Shown one piece after another: positions 14,631 to 23,174 of a stretch of 64,000 nt of DNA (its first letter is position 1; each line of letters starts with the position of its first letter). A model generated the notes under the pieces. It saw only the letters and a program-made list of their open reading frames with translations, was not told the origin of the DNA and made no database searches. The position numbers and the translations under genes were made by a program. The stretch covers positions 4,278,001-4,342,000 of the forward strand of contig NZ_CP107918.1 of assembly GCF_036014195.1 (NCBI RefSeq). Direction: 5' to 3'. The DNA is from Streptomyces sp. NBC_00442. Its GTDB lineage: Bacteria; Actinomycetota; Actinomycetes; Streptomycetales; Streptomycetaceae.

Positions 14631-15949
14631 GTCGTGGCCGCCCCTCGTGCGGCCAGGGCCCACCAGGCGGCGAGGCCGATGACGAGCGCGGTCAGGGCGG
14701 TGGAGGGGCCGCCGATGTCACCGTAGAAGAAGTCCACGAGCAGCCAGGTCAGCAGCCCGGCGGCGACCAGCGCGCAGTCCAGGGGGGCGCCGCGGCGGCG
14801 CGCCCGGTGGAGCCTGCGCACCCCGGCGACCAGGAGCGCCGCCCAGCCGCCGGCGAGGGTGACCACGCCGATGAGGCCCTGCTCGCTCAGGACGAGGAGG
14901 TACATGTTGTGCGGGGAGAGCAGGGGCTGGCGCTTGAAGGCGGCGCCGGCGCCGGCGGTGTCGCTGCCGGAGGACAGGGCGAGCGAGGAGTTCGCGTCGC
15001 GGTGGTCGGGGAAGCCCTTCAGCCCGACGCCGCTGAGCGGGGATCGACGCCACATCTGTTCCGCGGCCGCCCACATCGTGTACCGGTCGGTGACGGACTG
15101 GTCGGGGGCGCTCTCGACCTGGGTGATGCTGGAGAGCCGTTCCTGGAGCATCCGGCTGCCGGAGCCGCTGGCGCCGACGAGGACGACGCTCGCGGCCGTG
15201 AGGGCCGCGAGGACGACGAGGGCGCGCCGCACGCCGGAGAGCAGCAGCACGGTGCAGGCCGCGACGGCCGTGGCGATCCACGCGCCCCGGCTGAACGACA
15301 CGGCGAGCGGCAGGAGCAGCAGCGCGGCGCAGCCGAGCGCGGCCCGGCGCCGGGTGCGGCTCGCGCCGGGCGCCGGGTCGAGGGCGAGGCCGATCGAGCA
15401 GAGCAGGCCGCACGAGACGACGGTGGACATGCCCATGATGTCGGAGGCGCCGAAGGTGCCGACCGCGCGGATGTCCTCGCCCATGTAGGAGGCGCCGGTC
15501 GCGGTGAGGTACTGCTCGACGCCGACGGCGCCCTCGAACAGGGCGAGCGCCACCACGGCGCCCGCCGCGACCCGGAAGTCGTCGCGGTCGCGCAGCAGGA
15601 GCAGCACGGCGAGCGGTACGAGCACGAAGATCTGGAGGTAGCGGCCGAGCCCGGCGATCGCCGTCGAGGGGTCGGCGGCGCCCATCGCGGCCACGCAGAT
15701 CCCCGTCACCGGGAGTCCCATGACGATCGCGGCGCGGCGGCTCAGCGGCCGCTCGCCCGAGCGCAGCACCCGAAGCAGCGCCCACAGCACGAGCACCCCG
15801 CACGCGGCGTCGGCGGCGGTCGCCGAGCCGTCGCCGCCCAGCGGGGGAGTGGCGAGCAGGGCGATGACGGCGAGCAGGGGCAGCAGGTGCAGGGCCCGGC
15901 GTGCGGGGGCGGGCAGCGGCATCGGCGGCGCGGCCAGGGCGGCGTGCAC
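14627..15949 (-). CDS. O-antigen ligase / Wzy-like polymerase
   Basis: A 440-residue polytopic membrane protein with roughly 11-12 hydrophobic helices. A Wzy_C/O-antigen ligase domain is visible in the centre: SFSRGAWIA, then a large extracellular loop containing DRYTMWAAAEQMWRRSPLSGVGLKGF and SPHNMYLLVLSEQGLIG, the HN-containing signature of this family. The GTG at 15949 begins two bases after the sugar transferase stop. It would polymerise repeat units on the outer face of the membrane, or ligate the polymer to an acceptor. Both activities share this fold and the sequence does not decide between them. Confidence 0.8.
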   Translation of the reverse strand: MHAALAAPPMPLPAPARRALHLLPLLAVIALLATPPLGGDGSATAADAACGVLVLWALLRVLRSGERPLSRRAAIVMGLPVTGICVAAMGAADPSTAIAGLGRYLQIFVLVPLAVLLLLRDRDDFRVAAGAVVALALFEGAVGVEQYLTATGASYMGEDIRAVGTFGASDIMGMSTVVSCGLLCSIGLALDPAPGASRTRRRAALGCAALLLLPLAVSFSRGAWIATAVAACTVLLLSGVRRALVVLAALTAASVVLVGASGSGSRMLQERLSSITQVESAPDQSVTDRYTMWAAAEQMWRRSPLSGVGLKGFPDHRDANSSLALSSGSDTAGAGAAFKRQPLLSPHNMYLLVLSEQGLIGVVTLAGGWAALLVAGVRRLHRARRRGAPLDCALVAAGLLTWLLVDFFYGDIGGPSTALTALVIGLAAWWALAARGAATT

Positions 15950-15951
15950 GG

Positions 15952-17439
15952 TCAGCTCCCCGTCGGCCGGACGAGGCAGGACGCGGTGCGCAGCAGGATG
16001 CACAGGTCCTGCCACAGCGACCAGTGGTCGATGTAGTAGTTGTCGTAGCGCGCCCGGTCCTCGATCGAGGTGTCGCCGCGCAGCCCCTGCACCTGGGCGA
16101 GCCCGGTGAGGCCGACCGGCATCCGGTGCCGGGCCGCGTAGCCGGGGTGGGCGCTGCTGAACTGGGCGACGAAATAAGGGCGTTCGGGCCGCGGCCCGAC
16201 GAGGCTCATGTCGCCGCGGATCACGTTCCACAGCTGGGGCAGCTCGTCCAGGGACGTGCGCCGCATGAAGTGCCCGGCGCGGCTCATGCGGTGGTCGGCG
16301 GCGATGTTCCAGCGGGTGGCGGCCTCGTGCACGGTGTCGGGGCGCAGCGTACGGAACTTCAGGAGGGTGAACGGCGTGCCCCGCACCCCGATGCGTTCCT
16401 GCCGGAACAGCACCCCGGGCCCGTCGCTGCGGCGCAGTACCAGGGCGCACACCAGCAGGACGGGCGAGGCGGCGATCAGCGCGGGCACGGTGAGGGCCAG
16501 GTCGAGGAGGCGCTTGGCGAAGAGGCCGAAGGCGCCGGCGGGGGTGCTGGTCAGCGGCCGGCAGGGGAAGGCGGCCACTTCGTCGGCCTGCCCGCCGGGC
16601 GCGGTGTGGCCGGGCGCGCGCGTGTCGAGCTGCCACAGCGCACACCCCATGGCTTCGAGGAGCGCCGGGGGCACGGGTGTCGGGCCGCCCGCTTCGACGG
16701 CGTACGTGAACAGGCAGTCCCGCACCCCGTTCTGGATGACGGCGCGCTGGACCTCCTCCAGGCTGCGCAGCACCGGCACCGGGCCGGCCTCGACGGTGGC
16801 CTCGGACGGCGGCACGACGACCCCGACCGGACGGACCCCGCCGCCCGACTGTCGCACCAGCGCGGCGGTGACGCGTACGGCGGTGGCCGCGGGCCCCACC
16901 ACCAGGGCCGGGCGCGGCCTGCGGGCGGCCTTGCGGCGGCGCAGCCACAGCGCGGCGCCGCGCCCGGCGCAGCTCGCCGCCGTCTGCGCAGCGCATCCCG
17001 CGGCGGCCGCCGACACCGCGAGCGGCACATCGCCGGGGTCGCGGACCAGGACGTTCTGGTGGGCCAGTACGGCGGCCAGGACGCACCAGCCGGTCAGGGC
17101 GCGGACGAACAGGGCGGGCACGTCGCCGAGGACGCCGCCCGCCATCGTCGGCCGGTAGAGCCCGGCCTGGGCGTTGAGGAGGAGCACGGTGGCCACGAGC
17201 AGCCCCGCGGGGCCGGGCGGCAGCCCGGAGTACGGCAGGACGAGCATGCCGAGCAGGCCCGCCGCGCAGTCGACGGCGAGCAGGACGGACACGAACGTGC
17301 CGCCCGTGCGCGGCCGTACCGCCGTGGGGACGAAGTGGTCCGGCGCCTCGCGGGGCGTGACCACCGAGACGGTTCCCGTTGACATCCCGCCGCCGTGGGG
17401 CGGTCCCCCGGCGGACGGGACGATGCTTTCCGCGGTCAC
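15952..17439 (-). CDS. Initiating undecaprenyl-phosphate sugar phosphotransferase
   Basis: A 495-residue membrane protein. GTG at 17439 overlaps the previous stop (GTGA). The N-terminal half has about four hydrophobic helices and a nucleotide-binding-like domain (RRPRPALVVGPAATAVRVTA, GVVVPP). The C-terminal half is the catalytic Bac_transf domain of WbaP/CpsE enzymes: KRLLDLALTVPALIAASPVLL, FRQERIGVRGTPFTLLKFRTLR, and DELPQLWNVIRGDMSLVGPRPE with the conserved DELPQ and GPRPE blocks. It transfers a sugar phosphate from a UDP-sugar to undecaprenyl phosphate and so starts each repeat unit. Its presence marks the operon as Wzx/Wzy-type. Confidence 0.88.
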   Translation of the reverse strand: MTAESIVPSAGGPPHGGGMSTGTVSVVTPREAPDHFVPTAVRPRTGGTFVSVLLAVDCAAGLLGMLVLPYSGLPPGPAGLLVATVLLLNAQAGLYRPTMAGGVLGDVPALFVRALTGWCVLAAVLAHQNVLVRDPGDVPLAVSAAAAGCAAQTAASCAGRGAALWLRRRKAARRPRPALVVGPAATAVRVTAALVRQSGGGVRPVGVVVPPSEATVEAGPVPVLRSLEEVQRAVIQNGVRDCLFTYAVEAGGPTPVPPALLEAMGCALWQLDTRAPGHTAPGGQADEVAAFPCRPLTSTPAGAFGLFAKRLLDLALTVPALIAASPVLLVCALVLRRSDGPGVLFRQERIGVRGTPFTLLKFRTLRPDTVHEAATRWNIAADHRMSRAGHFMRRTSLDELPQLWNVIRGDMSLVGPRPERPYFVAQFSSAHPGYAARHRMPVGLTGLAQVQGLRGDTSIEDRARYDNYYIDHWSLWQDLCILLRTASCLVRPTGS

Positions 17440-18602
17440 TGGCTGATGGGTTCCCTGTGCTCGGAGCGCTGCAGGGCGGCCACGTCGCGGTAGACCCGCG
17501 CGATGCTCCGGGCCGTCTGCCGCACGTCGTGGGTGGTGGTCACGTGTTCGTGGCCCTGGCGGGCGAGGGAGGTACGCAGCGGGGCGTCGGTGAGGAGGCG
17601 GGTCATGGCGCGGGCCAACGCGCCCGGGTCCTGCGGCGGTACGAGGCAGAGCGGCGCGTGGCCTGGCGCGAGGCTCTCGGCGGAGCCCCCGACGTCGGTG
17701 ACCACGACCGGCGTGCCGCACGCCATCGCCTCCAGCGGGGCGAGCGCCATCCCCTCCCAGCGCGAGGGCAGCACGACCAGGTCGGCCGCGCGGTACCAGG
17801 CGGCGGTGTCGCTGACCGCGCCGACGAGGGAGACCGACGCGGGGGCCGCCGTGCGCAGTGCCGCGAGGTCGGGGCCGTCGCCGACCAGGACCAGGTGGGC
17901 GCCGGGCACCGCGCGGCGCACGTCCTGCCAGGCGCGGAGCAGCACGTCCTGGCCCTTCTGCCGGCAGAGCCGTCCGACGCACACCACCAGCGGCGCGTCC
18001 GTCGCGGCCGGGGCCTCGTCGGGCGCGCGGTACTGGTCGAGGTCGACGCCGTTGGGGATCACCGCGAACGACGCGAGGACTCCCGCGCGTTCCCCGGTGG
18101 CCCGCTCGCCCTCGCTGACGCACACGACGCGCGAGGTCCAGCGCACCGCGGCCCGCTCCCAGCTCCGCGAGAGCCGCGCGGTGATCCCGCCGACCGCCTC
18201 GAACGACCAGGCGTGCGGCTGGAAGACGGTGGGGACGGAGCCGCGTGCGGCGAGCCGTGCGGCGACCCCGGCCTTGGCGCTGTGCGCGTGGATCACATCG
18301 GGCCGCACCCGGCGGATCAGCCGGGCCGCGCGCAGTGTTTCGCCGAGCAGCGCGGGACCGGGGGAGCGGGTGGCGGGCCAGGGGCGCACCCGGGCGCCCA
18401 GGCGCGACAGTTCGGTGCTCAACGGGCCTCCCTCGGGGCATGCCACGGTGACGCGGAATCCGCTGCGCAGCTGGTCCCGTACCAAGTCCGTGACGACTCG
18501 GGCTACGCCCCCCTCAACGGGCTGAACCAGGTGCAGGACACTCAAGTCGTCCCCGGCACTGGGCCCATCGGGTCCGCCGGGGGCGTTGGCTCTCGTGGGC
18601 AT
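17436..18602 (-). CDS. GT4-family glycosyltransferase, first gene of the polysaccharide operon
   Basis: A 388-residue glycosyltransferase. Start ATG at 18602, with GGAG ten bases upstream. The N-terminal nucleotide motif LSVLHLVQPVEGGVARVVTDL and DVIHAHSAKAGVAARLAARG are typical of EPS-type GT4 enzymes. The C-terminal half has PNGVDLDQY, VVCVGRLCRQKGQDVLLRAW and PSRWEGMALAPLEAMACGTPVVVTDVGG with the EX7E motif. It should add a sugar to the lipid-linked acceptor on the cytoplasmic face. As the promoter-proximal gene it defines the operon's 5' end. Confidence 0.87.
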   Translation of the reverse strand: MPTRANAPGGPDGPSAGDDLSVLHLVQPVEGGVARVVTDLVRDQLRSGFRVTVACPEGGPLSTELSRLGARVRPWPATRSPGPALLGETLRAARLIRRVRPDVIHAHSAKAGVAARLAARGSVPTVFQPHAWSFEAVGGITARLSRSWERAAVRWTSRVVCVSEGERATGERAGVLASFAVIPNGVDLDQYRAPDEAPAATDAPLVVCVGRLCRQKGQDVLLRAWQDVRRAVPGAHLVLVGDGPDLAALRTAAPASVSLVGAVSDTAAWYRAADLVVLPSRWEGMALAPLEAMACGTPVVVTDVGGSAESLAPGHAPLCLVPPQDPGALARAMTRLLTDAPLRTSLARQGHEHVTTTHDVRQTARSIARVYRDVAALQRSEHREPISQ

Positions 18603-19179
18603 GCGCGGTCACTCCGGTCCTGGCGCTCGAAAAAGAAAGCTGGACAAAGGTGCTGCGGGGCGGGCCCGATGGGCGGCCCGCTCTCGAATTCCGCTTTACC
18701 GGTCGTGCGGTTGCCGGGGTTCCCCACGCGATGAACGGCCCCGGGGCGAGGAGCACTGTAACCGTATTTACGACCCGGTCCCGTCATGAATGCGCGGGCC
18801 GGAGTGTCCCTTCGGGCGATTCGGCGTATCCCGTTGACGGTTGGCTCGTTATTGAGCCGGGCTTGCTCTCCGTGCGCGGAGAAAAACGATGCATCGCGAG
18901 GTCAGGTCGGCCGTGACGGTGTGCGCGGACGGCGCGGACCTCGACAACACCGGCGACGAAAATTAACTCCTCGGGGTGATGTTCTCCGATGGCGACGGCC
19001 GCTGGTGGCCATGGTCCGGACATGTCCCCTGGCCACCTTTTCGACTCCGGAAACCCGGGTTCACCCGTTAGGGGCAAAACCGGGCGGCCGGGTCCGCGTT
19101 GAGGTGTAGGTCGAGTGACACCACCCGGTCACTGCCTTTCCCAAGGTCAATGACTTTCCCAATCTAGGAGTGCTTCTCC
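18603..19179. other. Intergenic region between polysaccharide operon and chaplin
   Basis: 577 bp holding the divergent promoters of the polysaccharide operon (minus) and a short chaplin (plus). The small frames here have poor codon bias and no recognisable protein. TTACAGT near 18759 on the minus strand could be a -10 element of the operon, but no convincing -35 was found. The chaplin-side element is listed separately. Confidence 0.5.
19075..19102 (+). promoter_or_regulatory. BldN-like promoter of the chaplin at 19180
   Basis: CAAAAC (19075-19080), 16 bp, CGTTGA (19097-19102). The -10 is identical to that of the chaplin at 24681 and the spacing is the same. Confidence 0.5.
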
Positions 19180-19419
19180 ATGTCGCGTACCGCGAAGGCC
19201 CTGGTCCTGTCCACCGCTGCCGTTGCCGCCATTGCCGGTGGGGCCGGCGTCGCCGCCGCCGACGCCGACGCGCACGGCGCGGCCACCCACTCCCCCGGCG
19301 TCCTGTCCGGCAACATGGCGCAGGTTCCGGTCCACGTGCCGGTCAACGTCTGTGGCAACACGGTCAACGTGATCGCCCTGCTGAACCCCGCCTTCGGCAA
19401 CACCTGCGTCAACAAGTAG
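19180..19419 (+). CDS. chp: Short chaplin
   Basis: A 79-residue chaplin with ATG at 19180 and AGGAG upstream. Signal peptide of about 28 residues (MSRTAKALVLSTAAVAAIAGG, cleavage near AAA), then the chaplin domain ATHSPGVLSGNMAQVPV, HVPVNVCGNTVNVIALL, NPAFGNTCVNK. Both cysteines are present. The C-terminal Lys and overall length match the ChpE-H class of secreted, non-anchored chaplins that coat aerial hyphae. It stands alone, with its own promoter element and terminator. Confidence 0.95.
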   Translation: MSRTAKALVLSTAAVAAIAGGAGVAAADADAHGAATHSPGVLSGNMAQVPVHVPVNVCGNTVNVIALLNPAFGNTCVNK

Positions 19420-19429
19420 TTCCCCGCGC

Positions 19430-19468
19430 GAGCCCCGGCCGCCCCCATCCAGGGGGTTGCCGGGGCTC
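19430..19468 (+). terminator. Terminator of the chaplin at 19180
   Basis: Stem GAGCCCCGGC/GCCGGGGCTC with a further CCCCC/GGGGG pairing inside the loop, 10 bp after the stop codon. Confidence 0.75.
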
Positions 19469-19643
19469 TGTGCTGCCCGGATGGCGCAAGCCCGACGCGG
19501 GTGTCCGCTCCCGGGGTTGTGCCAGCTCGCCCCGGCGCGTCGCGCACGGGGCGGTCGGCGGCGGCGAGGACGCGGTTGCGGGGGTTCGGGGGTCCGCGCA
19601 CGGTGAGGGAAATTCGCACGTCCCAGCGAGGGAGAACCGTTTC

Positions 19644-20285
19644 ATGCGTGCACGAACACCGCGTCGACTGGCCGCCGTGGCCCTCTCGACCGCGCTCGTC
19701 GTCGGATCGGCCGGAACCGCGTGGGCCGCCGCAGACGTGCAGCCGCCGCGCCCGGCCGGCGCCGAGGCTCCCGTGCCGGGCGCCGACGCCGTGCTCAAGC
19801 AGGTCAAGACGCTGGCCGACCTGGGGGGTGCGCTCAAGCCCGTCACCGATCTGCTGACCGGGGCGCTGGGCGGGGCGTCCCCGGCCGACGTCACCGCGCC
19901 GGCCGCCAAGGCGACGTCCGCCCTCGACGCCGTGAAGGCGGCGGCCCCGGCCGCCCCGGCCGTGCCCGCCACCCCGTCGGCCCCGGCCGCCGTGCCGGCG
20001 CTGCCGCTGGGCGGCTCCCAGCTCGCCGCCGGGCCGACCGACATCAAGGCCGACGCCGTCGCGGCCCTCAAGAAGTCGATCGACAGCCTCGTCAAGGCGG
20101 TCACCAGCGCCAACGTCGCGGGCATCGTGCCGGCGGCGACCGAGGTGGTCACCGGGCTCGTCGGCCTCGTCGTCGCCACGCTCCTCGGCGGCGGCCTGCC
20201 GGTGCCCAGCCTGCCGGGCCTGCCCGCGCTGCCCAAGCTCCCCACGGACGCGCTGCCCGTGGCACCGCCGAAGCTGCCCGTCTGA
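19644..20285 (+). CDS. Secreted Ala/Pro-rich protein of unknown function
   Basis: A 213-residue secreted protein. ATG at 19644 with GAGGGAGAA upstream; signal peptide of about 30 residues (MRARTPRRLAAVALSTALVVGS, cleavage near AWA). The mature part is dominated by Ala, Pro, Val, Leu and Lys: a helical stretch (DAVLKQVKTLADLGGALKPVTDLL), a Pro/Ala spacer, a second helical segment (IKADAVAALKKSIDSLVKAV) and a hydrophobic C-terminal stretch followed by LPxLPxLP repeats. There are no cysteines or catalytic motifs. I do not recognise a named family. The amphipathic helices and surface locus suggest a cell-envelope or extracellular structural role. Confidence 0.75.
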   Translation: MRARTPRRLAAVALSTALVVGSAGTAWAAADVQPPRPAGAEAPVPGADAVLKQVKTLADLGGALKPVTDLLTGALGGASPADVTAPAAKATSALDAVKAAAPAAPAVPATPSAPAAVPALPLGGSQLAAGPTDIKADAVAALKKSIDSLVKAVTSANVAGIVPAATEVVTGLVGLVVATLLGGGLPVPSLPGLPALPKLPTDALPVAPPKLPV

Positions 20286-20664
20286 CCCGTCCCCCCTCCG
20301 GGTCCCGTACGCCCATGTCCCCGCGTGCGCTCTGCACCCCGCACACCCGACACCCCGTACGCCCGCGAGCGCCGGCCCGGAAACGGAACCGGCGCTTTCG
20401 GCTGTCCGGGGCCGGGCAGCCCGCTATTGCCTCCCCAACTAGCGCCTGCATAGCCGGAATTAATGAAATCGCATACGAATATCTGCGGTCCTCCGCAATT
20501 GGGTGGGGTGTCCCATGAATCCGCGCCCGAAGGGTTTCCCAACCGCCCGCGAGTCGTTACCCAGGGCGAAGTGGCGCACATCATTCAGGGATACGCGCGG
20601 CGCTGCCGTTGCGCGGCGCGTGCAGTTGATTTCGGCGATCGAACTCGCCGCGGAAGGATTGATG
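20286..20664. other. Intergenic region with terminator and A/T-rich promoter area
   Basis: 379 bp. A hairpin AGCGCCGG/CCGGCGCT at 20368-20396 terminates the preceding gene. The stretch about 20440-20500 is strikingly A/T-rich for this genome (GAATTAATGAAATCGCATACG) and probably carries a promoter. No credible gene was seen. Confidence 0.5.
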
Positions 20665-20964
20665 ATGAAGTCGATGAAGGTGGCCGCGGCGGTCGCCGGT
20701 TCGCTCGCGGTCATGGGTGCGGCGGCTCCGGCCTTCGCGACCGGGGCCATGCCTCCCATGAGCCTCAACGGCGGGCTCGACGCGCTCACCCAGCAGATGG
20801 CCTCGGCCCCCATGGTCGACGCGGCGCCCGTCCACACCACCCTGCTCGACCCCAAGTCGGACGACTCGCTGCTCCACACCGCGGCCGCCACCGCCAAGGA
20901 CCTCAACAAGACCAACGGGGCCCCGAATCAGAGCCCGCTGATCGGCGGTCTTCCGATCGGCTGA
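20665..20964 (+). CDS. Small secreted protein of unknown function
   Basis: A 99-residue secreted protein. The second of two tandem ATGs (20665) is preferred because GGAAGGA then sits 6-8 bases upstream. Signal peptide of about 25 residues (MKSMKVAAAVAGSLAVMGA, cleavage near AFA). The mature chain begins TGAMPPMSLNGGLDALTQQM and ends QSPLIGGLPIG; it has no cysteines and looks mostly disordered. The mix of short hydrophobic patches and Gly/Asn/Pro is reminiscent of other developmental secreted proteins, but I recognise no family. It lies between two chaplin genes. Confidence 0.7.
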   Translation: MKSMKVAAAVAGSLAVMGAAAPAFATGAMPPMSLNGGLDALTQQMASAPMVDAAPVHTTLLDPKSDDSLLHTAAATAKDLNKTNGAPNQSPLIGGLPIG

Positions 20965-21177
20965 TTCTCGGCCCGGAAGGGGCCGGTCGTCCGGTCCGAA
21001 AATGAGCTGATCGTTCCGGCTCACGCATGAACAGATCCTCCGCGACGGCGAATTGACGCCCGCCAGGGCCGTCGTGCGCTGTACGAGGGAAAGACAATAA
21101 ACCCGGCGTGTTCGCTTCCGGCGACTCCCGGACCCTTGCCTACGCTGAGGCAACCCCCGAATGGAAGGTTTTTCACC

Positions 21178-21420
21178 ATGAACACTGCCAAGAAGACCGC
21201 GCTCGTCGTCGCCGCCGCCGGGCTCGCCGCCGGCGCCGCCGCCGGTTCCGCCTTCGCCGACGCGGGCGCGCAGGGCGTCGCCGCCAACTCGCCCGGCGTC
21301 CTGTCCGGCAACCTGGCGCAGGTCCCCGTGCACGTGCCGGTCAACCTCTGCGGCAACACGGTCAACGTCATCGGCCTGCTGAACCCGGCCTTCGGCAACA
21401 CCTGCGTCAACGACGACTGA
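21178..21420 (+). CDS. chp: Short chaplin
   Basis: An 80-residue chaplin. ATG at 21178 has GGAAGG nine bases upstream. Signal peptide MNTAKKTALVVAAAGLAAG..., cleavage near AFA (about residue 28). Chaplin domain: NSPGVLSGNLAQVPV, HVPVNLCGNTVNVIGLL, NPAFGNTCVNDD. The last two residues are acidic (DD) where ChpH-type proteins end in Lys, which changes the terminal charge. Both cysteines are present. No clear BldN-like element was found upstream. Confidence 0.94.
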   Translation: MNTAKKTALVVAAAGLAAGAAAGSAFADAGAQGVAANSPGVLSGNLAQVPVHVPVNLCGNTVNVIGLLNPAFGNTCVNDD

Positions 21421-21646
21421 CGCGAAGCCGGTTCGTCCCCGGTACGCGTGCGGTATGTCATGAGCGGCTCCGTGGAGTTGGGGATCCCGGGGCCGCTCCG
21501 CCATGTCCCCACGGACACGCCGCGGCACGCGGACACGCCGCCCGCACGCGGACGCCGGGACGCCCGGTGCGCCCCCGCGAAGGGCGGTTCATCCGGATGG
21601 GTGACGACTGCGAGGGGCTCGGCCCGGAATGTCCTAGAGTCCCGGC

Positions 21647-22147
21647 ATGACTTCAGCCACCAGCGCCGTACAGCCGTCCAGGGCAGCCCTGTTGGGCTCG
21701 CTCATCGTCATCGCGTGGAGCGGCGAACACCCCGACGCATCCGGCGACGTGCCCTTCCTCATGGCGTACTCCCTCGGTGACGGCACCGAGGGCCCCGAGG
21801 GCGCGGAGGCCGCGGCGCGGGCGCTCCTCGACGAGATCGGCATGCCGGCCGGCAGCGTGACCGACCAGACCCAGGGCGGCTCGTTCCCGGTGACCCTCAT
21901 CGTGCAGGGCGGCCAGGCCGTCCTGACCATGCCGACGCTGACCGCCCAGTGCCCGGTGCCGCCCGAGTGGCTCGCGGCCGCCGAGGAGCGCGGCGCCGTC
22001 CAGTTCATGTTCGCCACCCGCTCCTGGCCCGATGCGGTGCCCGGAGTCGCCGTCGACGACGAGCAGTTGAAGGCGTTCGCGGGCCACGAGGACACCATCT
22101 CCACCGCCGGCCACTGCGTGCTCCCCGTCCGCCGCCTGCGCGGCTGA
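21647..22147 (+). CDS. DUF5949-like Streptomyces protein
   Basis: A 166-residue cytoplasmic protein. It resembles, as I remember it, the Streptomyces DUF5949 family: LGSLIVIAWSGEHPD, VPFLMAYSLGDG, GGSFPVTLIVQGGQAVLTMPTLTAQCPVPPEWLAAAEERG and a C-terminal VLPVRRLR. No enzymatic motif is known. A TAGAGT hexamer ends six bases before the ATG, so the mRNA may be leaderless. It is followed after 36 bp by the VKOR gene on the same strand, so the two may form one transcript. Confidence 0.65.
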   Translation: MTSATSAVQPSRAALLGSLIVIAWSGEHPDASGDVPFLMAYSLGDGTEGPEGAEAAARALLDEIGMPAGSVTDQTQGGSFPVTLIVQGGQAVLTMPTLTAQCPVPPEWLAAAEERGAVQFMFATRSWPDAVPGVAVDDEQLKAFAGHEDTISTAGHCVLPVRRLRG

Positions 22148-22183
22148 ACCCCGCCGGACGAGAACGGAACGGAGACGACAGCC

Positions 22184-22834
22184 ATGGCCCTGAACGGGAC
22201 GCTCAAGCAGCGGGCGCCGGTCACCGACTCGTCCGGACCCCCACCCCGGGCCGGCGCCGCCTTCGGCGCCGGCCGCGGCTTCGCCTGGCTGGTCGTCCTG
22301 ACCGGCGCGGCCGGCCTGCTCGCCTCCTGGGTCATCACCCTCGACGAGTTCGAACTCCTGCGGAACCCCGACTTCGTCCCCGGGTGCAGCCTCAACCCGG
22401 TGATCTCCTGCGGCAACATCATGAAGAGCGCGCAGGCGTCCGTCTTCGGGTTCCCCAATCCGATGCTGGGTCTGGTCGCGTACGGGATCGTCTGCTGCGC
22501 GGGCATGAGCCTGCTCGCGGGCGGCCGGTTCGGGCGCTGGTACTGGCTGGCGCTGAACACGGGGGCGCTGCTCGGCGTCGTCTTCGTCAGCTGGCTCCAG
22601 TTCGAGTCCCTGTACCGCATCGACGCGCTGTGCCTGTGGTGCTGTCTGGCGTGGGTCGCCACCATCGTGCTGTTCTGGCGCGTCACCACGCTGAACCTCG
22701 TCAAGGGAGCGCTGCCCGGCCCGGGTTGGGCGCGCGGGCTGTTCTGCGAGTTCGGCTGGGCGGTGCCGGTGCTGCACATCGGGGTCGTCGCGATGCTGAT
22801 CCTGACCCGCTGGTGGGACTTCTGGACCGGATGA
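22184..22834 (+). CDS. Vitamin K epoxide reductase (VKOR) family membrane protein
   Basis: A 216-residue integral membrane protein with about five hydrophobic segments. VKOR homologues in actinobacteria pass electrons from a DsbA-like thiol oxidase to menaquinone and so drive disulfide formation outside the membrane. The two diagnostic cysteine regions are visible: CSLNPVISCGNIM in the first periplasmic loop and CLWCC as the active-site CxxC-type motif at the fourth helix. SVFGFPNPMLGLVAYG is also typical. The ATG at 22184 has GGAGACGAC upstream. No partner DsbA is fused or adjacent. Its position among genes for cysteine-containing chaplins suggests it may oxidise them; this is inference. Confidence 0.85.
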   Translation: MALNGTLKQRAPVTDSSGPPPRAGAAFGAGRGFAWLVVLTGAAGLLASWVITLDEFELLRNPDFVPGCSLNPVISCGNIMKSAQASVFGFPNPMLGLVAYGIVCCAGMSLLAGGRFGRWYWLALNTGALLGVVFVSWLQFESLYRIDALCLWCCLAWVATIVLFWRVTTLNLVKGALPGPGWARGLFCEFGWAVPVLHIGVVAMLILTRWWDFWTG

Positions 22835-23174
22835 GCCGCCGACGACGTACGGGGCCGGCCGCCGCCCAGCAGGAACGTTGGGCCAACCGCGTGAATCGCC
22901 TCCGCGGCCCGACACGGCGGCCCTCCCCGGGCGTTGACCCCATTGACCAGTCGCATGGTTGAAGCCTCCCCGGGCCGTGCAACCAGTACCGGCCCGGGGA
23001 GCGCCGGCGGCGGTGGCGGGAGCCCCGCGGCCGTTTCCTGCGCCTGGGGACGTCGTTGAACCCGGCATCGGACGAGAAGAGCGGACGCTTGGAGGGGCCC
23101 CGGAACCAGGACGGTTTCCGGGGCCCACGCATGTGCCGGACCGGTCCGCACGAGCGAGCACGAGGGAGACGCCG
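22835..23174. other. Intergenic region before the tyrosinase operon
   Basis: 340 bp. An 11-bp stem hairpin at 22966-23001 (CTCCCCGGGCC arm) terminates the VKOR transcript. A second hairpin at 23095-23126 (GGGCCCCGGAA arm) lies in the likely 5' leader of melC1. No credible gene was seen. Confidence 0.55.
22966..23001 (+). terminator. Terminator of the DUF5949/VKOR transcript
   Basis: Perfect 11-bp stem with a 14-base loop, 131 bp past the VKOR stop. Confidence 0.6.

Noticed and set aside
15901..17382. Very long frames antisense to the polysaccharide operon
   Set aside because: Caused by high GC; no recognisable domains, while the opposite strand encodes clear glycosyltransferase-type proteins.
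18784..19109. Small frames upstream of the chaplin at 19180
   Set aside because: Both strands show frames with low third-position GC and no family resemblance; the area fits a promoter region.
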